64,000 bases of DNA from Anaeramoeba flamelloides (GCA_027625915.1 JANTQA010000076.1:1116001-1180000), one strand, 5' to 3'. Positions 1 through 11,479 are shown, counted from the first letter of the stretch. Program-made: numbers and translations. The notes: generated by a model from the sequence alone, not told the origin.

Positions 1-640
1 TCTTATTTATTTTTTTTACCCAAAGATAATAGGATAATTATTTTCACAAGGATTCAATTAAACCCGATAAGCCAACTCATTTATCAACTTTAGAAAAATG
101 AGTTATCATTTTTAAAAGAGTTCATTTTTCCCAAATTAATTTTCATTAAAAAAGGCCGATCCTTTTTATTTGAGTTTTTTGGATCAAAAAAAAAGAAAAA
201 GAAAAATTTGTCAAATATTTTTATTTTTAGGAAATCTTACTTTTAGATATTTCCGAGAGTTCGTATGAATAAGTAACCATTGAAAAATCAATCTCGTTTT
301 AAAAATTCAAGAAAAATAAATCAAAATAGTGAATCCTTGAAGATCCAGAAAAATTTGATCATTTATTTGATAAACAAATATTTTTGACAATTTCTTGAAA
401 TTTAAAATATTGGGCAATATTCTTCTTGTTTATCGAATGTCTATATAATAAAGGTTTATTATTAAAATCAGTTATTAGATAATATTTATTATTTTTTTAG
501 AATTAATTTTTTGAATTTGTTTTATTTGTTTGAAAATATTTAAAATAATCCGAAATAATAATAAAGCCATGTTGATAATTTTTAATCCTTTGGGTTGTTA
601 ATTAACCCACAAAAATAATCAAGATTGGGATTGTTAATGA
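1..640 (+). repeat. Dispersed repeat, inverted partner of 12420-13045
   Basis: The first ~640 bases read, with many substitutions and small indels, as the reverse complement of 12420-13045. Matching landmarks in order are: CCCAAAG(A/G)TAATA, an AATTAAACC block, CAACTTTAGAA..GAGTTATCATTTTTAA, TTTTTGGATCAAAA, and GAATCCTTGAAGATC. The left end is cut by the window edge, so the full unit is unknown. It contains no open frame. Confidence 0.7.
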
Positions 641-2577
641 TAGAATAAAAAATCCACAAATTAAAAAGTATTTCTTGAGGTTATAAGTTAATTTTACCAA
701 GTTTTGAAAAAGTATTTTGGGGGAATTTTTATAATTTAATGGTTTGGATGTTTTTTATCATGGGTTTTTATTTGGTAAAAAGAAAAGATTATGGAAAAAT
801 GTTTTTTTGATAAATTAATTATTGTTTTTGATTTTAAAAAAAATTATTGTATTTTTTTTTGAAATCAATTCAATTTTTTTATTTTGATTTATTCCAAAAC
901 TTGGTGGTTTTATTGTTAAAGCATGGTTTTTTTTTTTTTTACACTTTGTTCAACACTAACAGAGATTTCTTTCCAGTTTGTGGAAAATATTTTTTAAAAA
1001 AATAATTTCGAAATATATTGAATATTGGTTCTTTTTGAAATGAAAAAAAAATGATTAAATTTTTAAAACCAATAATCCATTGAGGAAAATCGTAATTAAA
1101 AGTAAGTTTGTTATTATAGTTATCAGATTTTTACTTTGTTTTTCAATTTTAGGATGATATAGCTTTTTTTTTGAATTTCCTATTAAATTTAATAGAATTT
1201 TTTTTTTTAGTTTATTAGTGCATTGAAGGTGGGGGTTTGTGACTATTTAACCAAAAATAAATTTAAGCAATTCATTTGATCAATGTTATTTTCATTAGTT
1301 TTAGTTCTGTTTAATATTGCTTCTTAATGGTAAAATTGAACTTCCATAAGAATAAAATGTAAATTTTAAAGTTTTTTTTTCTAGACCCCCCCCACTATTA
1401 GTTTAAATATATTTTCTTTTATTGTTTGGATGGCAACTTTGTAATATCAGGTTATTTGTATCGTTTGTAACTAAGTAAAAGGTTTGAGAATTAATATTTT
1501 ATTTGTTTTTTATATTAAATAAAATGAGAAAAAAATCTCTAGAGTGGTTTTTAATATATTTTTTATTTTTATTTTTTTGAATTATTTACTATAAAATATT
1601 AGTTCTGAAAACGATCAAAATAAAAATGAGGGTTTTTTTTGTAATATATTTTCTAAAACATTTAAAAGGAATGATAACCACTATTATTTTTCAAAAAATG
1701 GGTAGAACTAAATATTGGGACAAATGGTTACTAATGAACTCTCTTCAATAATTCCAATGCAATATGACAAAAAAAATAAAAAATAAAAAAAGTAAAGTTC
1801 ATTTAGGGTTATTTTATTTTTAATAAGTCTTAAAAAGAAGATTTATTGAAAAAGTATAAAAATATTTATTTGTTTTTGGATAATGGGTAATGGATTGGTG
1901 ATAATACATCCAATTTCAAGTCTAATTTTCGTTACTCATTTCCTTTTAGCCAGACTATTTCTGATTGTTTATAATTTTTTGAAAAGGTTTTACCGACTTG
2001 AATTTAACAGTTGAAAGGTGAGTACATGTTTCATAGAAATATTAATTCTTCGAAGAAGTATACTATACAATTTGATTTTTTTTTTTATTCTTCTGAAAAT
2101 GGATGAAATTGGGTAAAAATCCATTCTCAATTCATAAAATGTTCTCTGGTTATTTAGAGAATTGGTCGGTTTTAATTGGTTAAAATATATATATTTATTT
2201 CGAATTGGGTGGTGGGGGGGTGCTGTAGTGTGTTTTTTTTATAATAGAATTTTTTTAAACAATTTTATTTTATTCAGGGTTTTTAAAAATTAGTTTTTGA
2301 GATTTGATAATTACGGATATTTTTTGTTAAATGGAATAAAAATTAGATTTTATTTTATTTTTTTTTGAATTCTAAAATCTGATTTTCATTTACTGTTTGA
2401 GATATACCTAAAATCTTTAATAAAAAAATAAGATAACAAAAAGAAAGCTCAAATTAAAATCTATTTCTGTTGAAAATCTGTTCGTAAAAAAAAAAGAAAG
2501 GGAAAATGAAGTGAAAATTGTTTCCTTTTTAAGATACAAAGAGAGTATATATAGGGGGGGGGTAAAAATTCAATTGA
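641..2577. other. Intergenic AT-rich DNA, no gene seen
   Basis: The stretch is AT-rich with frequent stops in all frames. It is marked by runs of C or G (for example near 1385, 2213 and 2554-2562) that stand out in this background. I see no gene or RNA here. Confidence 0.5.
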
Positions 2578-2928
2578 CAACCAAAAAATCTAAATTTTAT
2601 TCTTAAACACATTCGAATCTATTATCCTTACATTCCTCAATTCAAATTTTGGAAAAAATATATATATATATATATATTTTACTCTTCTAATCATCATTCT
2701 AACTCCTACAAATTTGATGATTTCTCAGAGAACAACCAACTTAACCCGGGTTCGCGTCTAGTCCAAGAATATCTTTTTTCTTCTTCCGGTACTGTAAACC
2801 TAAAAAATAATCAGACTTTTAAAATTTTACAAAATTTACTTTCAAAGAAAAAATTTCAAGCAAATAAGCTTCAAGATCTTTTAATTGGTCAAGAGAATTC
2901 TTTTGAAAATGGTAATTCATTTTTCTAA
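2578..2928 (+). other. Met-less open stretch, possible exon
   Basis: This frame is open for 116 codons, from just after a TGA at 2575 to a TAA at 2926, but contains no Met. Its second half reads like protein rather than AT noise, with the peptides NPGSRLVQEYLFSSSG and FKILQNLLSKKKFQANKLQ. A possible acceptor (TTTCTCAG) ends at 2728 and a possible donor (GGTAAT) begins at 2912, so 2729-2911 could be an internal exon, or 2729-2928 a terminal one. I recognise no family and found no partner exon. An open run this long is unexpected by chance where stop codons are so frequent. It could also be a gene fragment. Confidence 0.3.
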
Positions 2929-2934
2929 ATTTGT

Positions 2935-3215
2935 AAACTATTAATTGTACTGTTATTTTCGAAATAATAAATAAAAATATTTATTTCAATTTCCCAAAAT
3001 GAATATTATTTATTACTGCTACAATCAAATTAGTAGAGTAAAAATTTTGTCTTAAGTAAACTAAGCAAGTTTAAATTAAAATCTAAAAAAATCCTTTCTA
3101 AACGATGTTGTAAAGATCTTTGTATTTTCTTCAACTCCAAAACTCTAAAAATATTGTAGAATGTAAACCAAAAATTTTTGTTTTTTAATTGGAAAATAAT
3201 GGTAAAATAGAAAGA
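2935..3215 (+). repeat. Promoter-proximal dispersed repeat, copy upstream of the deacetylase
   Basis: This segment is homologous to 41690-42060. Shared landmarks in order are ATTATTACTG(C/T)T..CAA(C)CAAATTA, AAGATCTTTG(T/G)ATTTTCTT, and a TTTTTTAATTGGAAAATAAT block near 3185-3200 and 42045-42065. Related modules also lie upstream of the BTB gene. It may be a decayed mobile element or a duplicated regulatory segment. 3216-4393 otherwise holds AT-rich DNA with no gene seen. Confidence 0.55.
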
Positions 3216-4393
3216 TCAAAATTTACATTTGATTTTTGTCAAATCAATTCAATTCCATGAATTCCAAATAAATCATCAAAATACCCAATTCTTTCAGAGA
3301 AAATTAATAACCAAAGTTTAATTAGTGATGATTAAAAAATTGAAATTGTGGATGATATCATAAAACTCTTAATTTTGAAAGCTGAATGAAAATTTTCCAC
3401 CATCTATTTTTCAACAAAAGGTATGGTTTGTATTTAAATTTGTACTCTAATCTGAAAAATTGGTTCTCTTACACTTGATCAAAATCAATGAAACAAATTT
3501 GCTTTTAGGTGTTGGTTTTTTAACGCAATTGAGTAGATAAATTTCAAATTGTTTTTGACCCAAAGCATCAAACGTTTCCTTTTAAAAAGAGATTTTCTGA
3601 CAATAATTTTTTAGTTGACAAAGTAATCATTTTGACAAATTCCATTTTTTTAACTGACCTTCTTAAAGTTTTGAAATATTTCTGAAAAAAGTTACGATAA
3701 AATCTTGTGATTATTGTCTCCAAGGAATCCATTAAAAAAAAAAATGATAATTTTTAAATAAAAATAAGCATATTGAGGTATCAAAAAAGAAATTTACTCT
3801 CAAAAACTATTCTTGTTTGTTAACTTTATTTGATTTTTGTAGGGTAAGATCTTAAAAAAGCAAAATGATTGCTTCCGTAACTTTTACTTGTTTTTTAAAC
3901 TCTAATGGGAAAAACAGTATCAGTAGTTTTACGAAAAATAAAGTAAAAATTTTAAAATTGTGTATCTGATTATTTGGTAGTTTCCTTTTGGTTTTTTGGT
4001 TTGAGTTTCTTTGTTCAGTGTCAAATAAAAAAAAGTTAAGGAAGGAAATTTTGCAAATTTAAAACAGAAAACAGTTTTTTTAAATGAAAATTCTCACATT
4101 CTCAAAAGTTCATAAAGTAAGAAAAAACAAACACATTTATCAAAAGTTTAATATGTTTTGATGTATCTTCTCTTCACCAAATATCTTTTTGAGTGAAAAC
4201 TTGTTTAATCTTTCCACAACCCCCATACAATTGTTAATCGAGACATAAAAAGTTTGTGAAAAAAAAACATGGATTTTGCTTTGCACTTTTTTTGAGAGCA
4301 GCAAATTCACGGTGTGTAAACTTCAAGTCAATAAAAGTAAGCAAAAAAATAAAAATACAAGAAATTGAGTATTCGAATAACAATTTTTTCAAA

Positions 4394-5539
4394 ATGAAAC
4401 TTTTGGTTAATCTTGTTTTTGTTTTTCTTTTTCTTTTTGGTTTTTGTTTGTGTTATGGAGATTTTAAAATTTCCCATAACACTGTTCGTTCGAATTCCCA
4501 AAAAAAGCTCTTGCTAACTTTTGATGACGGGCCAAACGCTGTCACCTCACCAAAGCTTTTAGACATCTTTCGCAAATATGATATCTCTGTAGTCTTCTTT
4601 GTTGTTGGTGTCAATCTCAAAGGTGACGAATGGGATTGTGGGGCGCACTTAAGGAGCGTAGTGCACGAGGGGCACTGGCTGGGTGCGCACACGTACTCGC
4701 ATGTACACCTCAACCAAGAAACCGACCTGGAGAAACAAATCGTTAGTATGGAAACAATGTTTGAAGAAAGCACAGGGATCCGATCATACATCTTTCGCCC
4801 GCCATATGGCGAGCTGAACACCAACAACAGGAATTTTATTTCGAAAAGGGGGTATCTGGATTTGCGCTGGTCACAGGACCCTAAAGACTATACACTTAAA
4901 GACACAAGCGAGGTCGATCGTCTTGCCGACAAAATTTACACAATGGGGATGAGAGGTGGTGTCATGCTTTGCCATGAGAAAAAAACCACACCTGCAGCGC
5001 TTGAGATTGCGATACCTAGGCTCATTAAAAGTGGTGTCCAGTTTGCCAAACTTGAAGAGTATCTTAACGACAAGCAGCTTCTGCATTTCATCCAGAGCTA
5101 CCATTGCGACGATAACACAAACCCTTTTCTGTACAACTCCTTGTGCGATCGCTTGAAGAAAGAATCGTACCTTCGTGACCCAAACAACCAAATCGAGGAC
5201 AAAGAACAAAACAACAATCAAGTCAAGAAAGATCAAGGCACGGAAGCTTCTCTTCTCGAGAAGAAAGACTTGGAAAAGATCTCAGAATCACTCTCAAGCC
5301 TTAACTCTGAATTCGAAGACCTCAAAAGCGAAATTACAATTAACCAAAAGACACTCAAAGAGGTACAAGAAACCCTCGAGAAGAGCAAAATGGGAATATT
5401 GAAGGAAAAAGAAATCAACAGATTAGAATCACAGAAAAATAGCATCTTTATCGTTTCAATTGTATTTTTGCTTATTTTGTCAATTATTTTGTCAATTAAA
5501 ATATTTATGTCTCGTTCACCAAATAATAAATTAATATAA
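4394..5539 (+). CDS. Membrane-anchored polysaccharide (chitin-type) deacetylase
   Basis: This 381-residue protein of the NodB/carbohydrate esterase 4 family removes acetyl groups from N-acetylglucosamine polymers such as chitin. All five family motifs are visible: TFDDGP (42-47), HTYSH (99-103, metal ligands), RPPYGE (135-140), DLRWSQD (156-162) and LCHE (192-195). Residues 1-22 form a signal peptide. After the catalytic domain comes a Glu/Lys/Gln coiled coil (~300-348), then a membrane segment at ~351-371 with a short tail. The enzyme should therefore face outside, or into a secretory lumen, on a stalk. I chose the ATG at 4394 because the frame upstream opens only with GTG and the signal peptide starts here. 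The core is strikingly GC-rich: by hand count, 36 of 60 bases at 4621-4680. That could reflect transfer from bacteria or strong codon selection. Function is confident; substrate is inferred. Confidence 0.92.
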   Translation: MKLLVNLVFVFLFLFGFCLCYGDFKISHNTVRSNSQKKLLLTFDDGPNAVTSPKLLDIFRKYDISVVFFVVGVNLKGDEWDCGAHLRSVVHEGHWLGAHTYSHVHLNQETDLEKQIVSMETMFEESTGIRSYIFRPPYGELNTNNRNFISKRGYLDLRWSQDPKDYTLKDTSEVDRLADKIYTMGMRGGVMLCHEKKTTPAALEIAIPRLIKSGVQFAKLEEYLNDKQLLHFIQSYHCDDNTNPFLYNSLCDRLKKESYLRDPNNQIEDKEQNNNQVKKDQGTEASLLEKKDLEKISESLSSLNSEFEDLKSEITINQKTLKEVQETLEKSKMGILKEKEINRLESQKNSIFIVSIVFLLILSIILSIKIFMSRSPNNKLI

Positions 5540-5654
5540 CATCCAGGCACAACCCAGAGTAAAACTAAAAATAATAGAAAAAGAACAAATGTGTTTTTTT
5601 TTTTAATTTACCCCCCAAATAAATATTACTGTTATTTCAAATTTGGAACAAAAT

Positions 5655-5968
5655 CTTTTTCTTTCAATTTAAACAAATATTTGTTCCTCATATTTGGATG
5701 AAAAAAACCCAGTGAGCTTTACAAAATCAATTAGAAATGGTATTTTGAGAGATTTGATTTCGAACTTGCTTATTGAACTTTTAGATAAAATCTTAATTAC
5801 AGTCAATTTCAAATTCAAGAAAATACAATTTTATCCCAAAAGTTCAATAAGCAAGTTCAAAATAAAATCTCAAGATTTTCATTATAAAACGAAAATTGTC
5901 AAGATCTTTGAGGTTATTTTTTCATCCAATTATGTGGAAAAAATATTTGGTTAAATTGAAAGAAAAAG
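5655..5968. repeat. ~314-bp foldback palindrome just 3' of the deacetylase
   Basis: The arms 5655-5797 and about 5826-5968 are reverse complements over almost their whole length. The outer ends are CTTTTTCTTTCAATTTAA and its complement; the inner ends are GAACTTGCTTATTGAACTTT and its complement, with only ~28 bases of loop. An 86-codon open frame at 5694-5954 is a by-product of the hairpin. It starts 116 bp after the deacetylase stop, so a read-through transcript could fold into a long hairpin. It is probably a foldback/MITE-type element. Confidence 0.8.
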
Positions 5969-6529
5969 TTTTGGTTTATTAATCCGAAAACGACAGTGGT
6001 TCTATGGAAACCATTATGGCTGTAAATGTAATTTATGCTTTTTTGTCGATCATATTTCTCAGAATTTTCTTTCCATTTTTTTATCTTCATAATTTTTTGT
6101 TTTTTTTTTACTCTTTGAAGTTTTTAAATTCCTAGAATTATGTATTAATTATTTTATCTTTTTCAAATTTTTTGAATAAAACATTTTACGTTTTTATGAA
6201 TTTACTTTTTTTGTTTTTATCAAAAAATGTTCAAAAAAGTGTTTTGACAAACCAAAATTCTTTTTGGCTTTTTTTTTTTTTTTTTTTTCGCTTTTTCAAT
6301 TTAATAGTTTTTGATTTTTTACAAAGAAATAAATTTTAAATTAGTAGATTTTGATGTAATACAAAATATAATTAATAATACAATCTGAAAAAAAAAGGAA
6401 CTTTTCTCTTTGAAAATAGGAGACCAAAAAAAAAAACAAGAAAACAAAATAAACTATAACCATTTAGGAAATAAAAGTGAAAAAAGGATAAAAGATCAAA
6501 CACTATTTTTTAATTGGGAACCTCAATAA

Positions 6530-6845
6530 AACCTGGAAATGAATAGTAAAATCAATTAATAAAAGATATAATAAATGATTAAATACAAAGTGAAATATTC
6601 AACACAATGGCATTTTTTCTAAAATTTTATCTTTTGGTGGATTTTTTCTTTGATCGATCTATAAATAAAATTTATTGTAAAAATTTAACTATTTTTGAGA
6701 TCTCCAAAACAACTCTTAGAGATTTATAATAATCAAGGGGATTTAAAATTTTTTTGCTGATTTGATTGAAAATAATAAAATGTATTATTCTTAGAAGTTA
6801 ATTTGTTTCTAACTTTGATTGATTTCACTATTCATTTCCAGGTTT
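6530..6845. repeat. Short-arm inverted repeat
   Basis: Left arm AACCTGGAAATGAATAGT and the following AAATCAATTAA (near 6532-6560) return in reverse complement near 6818-6845. The arms are ~30 bp around a ~255-bp AT-rich centre, as in a small non-autonomous DNA transposon. No second copy was recognised. Confidence 0.6.
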
Positions 6846-7277
6846 CTGTGATTTCTGTATTTTCAATAAAGTTTCAAATTAAAAAGGATGTTTCATTTTT
6901 TCTTGGAATGGAATGCCTACATTTTTGACCAAAATTATGTATTTTTTTTTCCAAAATTAATAAAAACTGAAAAAGAATAAAAATATAATAAAAAAACAGT
7001 AGAGAAAGTGATGTAACCCCACCCCCTAGATATAATTCACAAAGCCCATTTATTCAAATAAAATTACAAGTTTTACTATTAAAAGACAATAATCCAGATG
7101 AAATGAATGTATCAACTATTTGATATAGCAATTGAACAAGAAAATTTGATGATGGAATTTTATCTCTCCATGATAATTATTATTATTTTTTTTTTGGACA
7201 AAGTTAAATTCAGTTTCATATGGGATGTTCTCTGAGTTTATAAATATAATTTCAATTCTATAAAAAAGAAAATAATA

Positions 7278-7472
7278 CCACCATTTCCACTTTTAAGCAC
7301 AAACTTTCAACAAAATTTAAGGCACAATAATAATCTCAAATTAAGGCACAGGATTCAGATTCTAGTAAAATAAATTGTAAAAAAAAAAAATGCAAATTTT
7401 GTGCCTTAATTTGAGATTTTTTTGTGCCTTAAATTTCATTGAAAGTTTGTGCCTTAAAAGTGGAACTGACTG
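7278..7472. mobile_element. ~195-bp TA-flanked foldback MITE, copy 1
   Basis: The ends are TTCCACTTTTAAG(G)CACAAA on the left and its complement plus AACTGACTG on the right, flanked by TA at 7276-7277 and 7473-7474. The arms carry the phrase AAGGCACAA twice. A second copy, in the same arrangement and with a better-preserved left end, is at 61590-61785. TA flanks and CAGT-type ends resemble Tc1/mariner-derived MITEs. No coding capacity. Confidence 0.75.
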
Positions 7473-8237
7473 TATTAATAACTAATCTATATTTTAAAAA
7501 AACTTTAATATAAATATTTTGTAACATAGAACCATTTGAATTAATGGTTAAACCTTTAAATTACACTGTAAAAAAGATTTTTGATCTGTCATTATTTTTT
7601 TTTTTTTACTAACACAACAATCATCTGTAATTGATAGGATCAATAAACTTATAATCATTTTTTTTTTTTTTCATTAATTTATCATCAAAGTTTTTTAAAG
7701 AATTTCAATTATGGAGTACTCAATTTATTCACATTCAATTGTAACGCACATTAATTGTATATGTCTCCATGATATACACTAAAAAACTAAACCAATGAAG
7801 AACCAGTATAACGGCACATGCAAAAGATTAAAAATCTTAAAAATTGTATTTTAATAAACATTATTCAACATCAACAAAGCAAAAATTAAAAATATATTAT
7901 TGGTGGAATTTTTTACTTATTAATTTTGTAAACGAAATTTCATAATAAATGGCCCACCTTACATTTGAATAATGAATTGCTTTTGTATCGTTTTGAAGTT
8001 TTTCCTCTCACAATGAAAAGTTTGCAAATAAATCATTTTTTCTCTTTTTTATTTTTTCAACAGTGTTTTGTTAAAATTGAAAATGAAAATGAAAAATTTG
8101 AAAGAAGTAACAGATGAATTAATGAAAAATTTGGTTTCAAATATGAAAAAGTGATAAGATTTAGTTATTCAAATGGAAGGAGAATCAATAAATCGGTTTT
8201 TTTACTTTTTTAAAATTTCTATTTTTCATGTAATGCT

Positions 8238-8440
8238 TCTTTCAAAATAAATGGCCCAATTTTTTTTAACAGTTTTTTTTTCTTTTTTTTTCTTTTATTT
8301 TTAGACAAAAAATAAATATCTCTTGAGTATAGAACTGAATATTAAAATCTAAATTTTTATATTATAATAGATAACTTCAATTATTAAAAATATTTTTATT
8401 TAAAATTTGATTTTTAATGGTCCAATTATTATGAAAGATA
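8238..8440 (+). repeat. Dispersed repeat (ATGGCCCA family), direct copy
   Basis: This matches the reverse complement of 30095-30290 closely, including GACAAAAAATAAATATCTCT, the GAATATTAAAATC block and AAAATTTGATTTTTAATGG. ATGGCCCA also occurs near 7950, so the unit may begin there. No coding capacity. Confidence 0.65.
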
Positions 8441-9570
8441 ATTTATATGCCAAGTACCAAAAAAATCTGATCAACTAAGAAACATATAAAAGAATTTTTT
8501 TTATACTATTCCTCAAATTATTTTTTTATTTTTATGATAGAGAAACTTTTTAAAATCTTTTTATTTCTTACTTAAAAATTAGATTCTGGTTAATAAGCGT
8601 TTTTATTGGATTTTACATTTCAAAAAGTCATTATTATAATAATAAATGTTAATATTTTTTTTCTGTTTTGAGATTGTTATTTTGTTATCAAAAAATTAAT
8701 GTTTTTAAGAAGGATAGTTATAATAATCAAAGTTTTAAAATCATTGAAAAATTTTACCAAGAAATTTTGTTTTTATTATCCGATTGAAATTTAATTTTTC
8801 AAAATACACTTTTCTTGAAGATATTTATGAATTAAGCTATTTTATCTTCAAAATTCAAAATCAATTTTCTAAATGATAAAAATGATTTGAATTGTTATAA
8901 GGATTCTTGTGAATAATACCAAACAATTTATTAAAAAAATTTTCAAAAAAAAACAAGTTTTTTGCAATTTTTTTTCAATTTATTAATCCAATACCCAAAA
9001 TAGATCTTAATTCAGTGAAAAAGTTGTTACTGTTAATTTTAAAATCAAAAGATCAAATATTTCATTCAACTTTCCAAAAGGAAACACAAATAAAAAATCA
9101 AAATAATCACCAAAAGACTACAACTTGAAAACGAAATCAACAATCGAAATTTGTTTTAAGAATTAAATATTTTAAGTTTATAGTAATAAAAAAATCGAAA
9201 TTTATTCGTTTACTTTTCAAACCCTTTTTTGGAAAGATTAATGAAAATTTTGTTCCATTTATTTTTCAACCAATAGTACATTTCAATCAATTTTAGATTT
9301 ATTCAATCTTCTATATCTCTATTTGTTTTTATTGGCAGATTTGAATCAAAATATTGATAATCAAAAATAATAACAAAAATAAAAATCTTTTCAAATCAAT
9401 ACTTTCAAACACAAAACTAAAAAATAATATTTTCCCGTTTTCAAGAATTAACTTAATTGCTAATAAAAATAATTCTTGACTTTTTTGAGTTTTATATTGT
9501 AAATGTGTGTAATTTTAATTTTAAAAAATGGACTCAAAATAATAAGTTTTCTATGTATCGTTAAAAAATC

Positions 9571-10210
9571 CTTTTTTTTTTTTTTTTTATTATTTAACGA
9601 AGGAGTTTTTAATTCCTCTTATTTGCCCGAATTCCTAAATTATGATTTAGGAATTTTGTTAAAGACTCAAAAATAAATTTATTACCTATTAAGGCTAATA
9701 AATACAATGAATCTCTTTTTCTAATAATATCAAAAATAGTAATATTATTTTTTAATATATTAGAGATGTTAAATTTTTTTATTTCAGATATCCAGATTTT
9801 ACGATTATTTTCATAGGCTGGGCAGTTCCAGAGAAAATGATCCAAATCTTCAATGATATCTATTTTTTTTGATTTTTTGCATAATTTACAGTATTTTGAT
9901 TTGTCCTTGTTCATAACATAAGAATATCTATTTAAATAATTTGTAAAATTTCTGAGTTTTAAGATTGAAGTTGAGCCCTTCCATTTTAAGTATCTTTGTT
10001 GTTTGTTAATATTATTTTGAATAGAAATTATTTTTAAATATTTATGAACTTTCCAACTTGGACTATTTTCCAGTTGTTTAATTCGATATTTCTCAAGTTC
10101 AAATTCTAATTCTTTTTAGGGTGTCTGATTGCCAGTTAATATTTTCAAATTTCTGTTCTCTGAATTTGAGATTTTTTACTATTTCATGAAAACCCAAAAT
10201 CCTTTTTTTT
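9571..10210 (-). mobile_element. 5'-truncated LINE, 3' end of the RT ORF
   Basis: The minus strand encodes the C-terminal tail of a non-LTR retrotransposon reverse transcriptase. A 101-codon open frame (9609-9914) contains CKLC and, later, DHFLWNCPAY, the zf-RVT zinc-knuckle pattern found after LINE RT domains. Upstream, a shifted frame continues with QLENSPSWKVHKYL and RNFTNYLNRYSYVMNK, shared with the copies at 37830 and 51800. A T-run at 9571-9589 is the poly(A) tail on the minus strand. The copy is dead: it is truncated at about 10210, with at least one frame break near 10110. It sits ~190 bp downstream of, and in sense with, the methyltransferase gene. Confidence 0.85.
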
Positions 10211-10400
10211 TTAAGACAAAACAAAAATTAAAAAATAGATAAATTCAAGATCCAAATAAGATTTCATTTTATTTTTAAAAATACACTTCTCTTAATGTAT
10301 TAAAATGTCTTTTGAAAGAATTTGAAGTTTAAAATACTTTCAAAATTTTGAATCACATTCTTGAAATATTTCGAACAGAGACTTGTGTAAAATTCAAAAC

Positions 10401-11081
10401 TTAAACAAAATTTTTGAAAAAAGTAAATCCAATCAAGGCAAAATATGCAATTAAGATAATTGGGAGGTAAGTTTTTTGTTTTGAATCAAAAAACATGCTT
10501 TGAACTCTGTTGCGATACTTGACATAATCCTCCTTAAAAAGAGGCACTAATTGTTCGTCTTCTTCTCGTTTGGCACCATAGTAGCTTTGGATAAGATAGA
10601 GAATGATTGGTATTAGGGGAATATAAGTGCCTGTAAGGATCGAGCCTGCTAGTGATAATTGGAAGGCCGATCCATAAAAGGGGTGTCTACATTCGGCAAA
10701 AAAGCCGTCTGTTGTTAAAGTGATTGGTTGTGCGTTGCCTTTGGTCATGCCATGTATAATTTTAAGAGCCTTGTGGAATCTCTGGATGGAAATTAGAAAG
10801 AAGGGAATACCAACTGCCAGGAGAAGATAAAACAGGCTAGGAAATTTAAAGTCAAAAAATGCATAGATCCTTGGTTGAGGTAAAAAGGGCATTGAGTACC
10901 CAACAATCATCAATAAAGTAATACAGAGACGGTTTAATTTGTTGTATTCTGGTTTAAAACCAGTCACAATTCGTAAATAGTTCAAAACAGGATAAATTAT
11001 TGAGAAAATTATTATGAGAATCATTTTGTGTTGTTGAAAAATAATTAAAATGAATTCTACGAGTTTTCTTTTATCACACAT
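10401..11081 (-). CDS. ICMT/phospholipid-methyltransferase-like membrane protein
   Basis: This polytopic protein (226 residues from the ATG at 11081) carries the C-terminal signature of the isoprenylcysteine carboxyl methyltransferase / phospholipid methyltransferase superfamily. The signature is GFFAECRHPFYG, then a hydrophobic hairpin, then AKREEDEQLV and YVKYRNRV. In this superfamily the RHP and the E/R-rich segment bind S-adenosylmethionine, and methyl groups go to a lipid or prenylcysteine at the ER membrane. Five or six membrane segments are visible. The start is uncertain: the frame is open further 5' without an ATG, and a second Met at 11024 (MILIIIFSII) would also precede the first membrane helix. 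A separate 57-codon frame from 11254 ends in TAATG, overlapping this ATG by one base. The exact substrate cannot be assigned. Base composition is GC-richer than the surroundings (26 of 60 at 10621-10680). Confidence 0.8.
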   Translation of the reverse strand: MCDKRKLVEFILIIFQQHKMILIIIFSIIYPVLNYLRIVTGFKPEYNKLNRLCITLLMIVGYSMPFLPQPRIYAFFDFKFPSLFYLLLAVGIPFFLISIQRFHKALKIIHGMTKGNAQPITLTTDGFFAECRHPFYGSAFQLSLAGSILTGTYIPLIPIILYLIQSYYGAKREEDEQLVPLFKEDYVKYRNRVQSMFFDSKQKTYLPIILIAYFALIGFTFFKNFV

Positions 11082-11479
11082 TACCACGTGAATAATTCTG
11101 TTTCTACAATGGACGTGTGTTTGTTCCAAAATCTGTTCAAGGAATTTATATTCTTTGTGATTTGCTTTTTTAATATATCATCAGATTGCAATTCCTTGGT
11201 TTTTTGGTGAATTTTACCTTCTTGAGCATGTTCAAAAGAATCAATATTCTTCATCTGAAATCCAAAATAAGAGGAAAAATTTAAAGTGAGGTTTGGGTAA
11301 AGAGTTCTTTTTTGTGGAAAAACTCAGAACCGTTACAACTAGTGGATGCCGATGAAATTTTCGAATTTTATTAGAATTTCAAAAAATTTTGAAAATTAGA
11401 GACAGACCAAGTGTTGGGAATCCTAAAGAACTTTAATAAAAATTGAGTAGGTAATGAACTTAAAATTTAATTCGGGAAT

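Larger units (their letters stand above)
5969..9570. other. Intergenic region, repeats only
   Basis: AT-rich, no gene seen. It holds a foldback pair (6530-6845), a TA-flanked small element (7278-7472), a fragment resembling the end of the TTAA element (about 7520-7720), and a dispersed repeat (8238-8440) whose inverted copy is at 30095-30290. Homopolymer A/T runs are common. Confidence 0.55.

Noticed and set aside
2730-2775. GGGTTCGCGTCTAGTCC resembles a tRNA T-loop/B box.
   Set aside because: No acceptor stem, D arm or anticodon arm can be folded upstream.
5694-5954. 86-codon frame after the deacetylase.
   Set aside because: It runs through both arms of a foldback palindrome, which explains the open frame.
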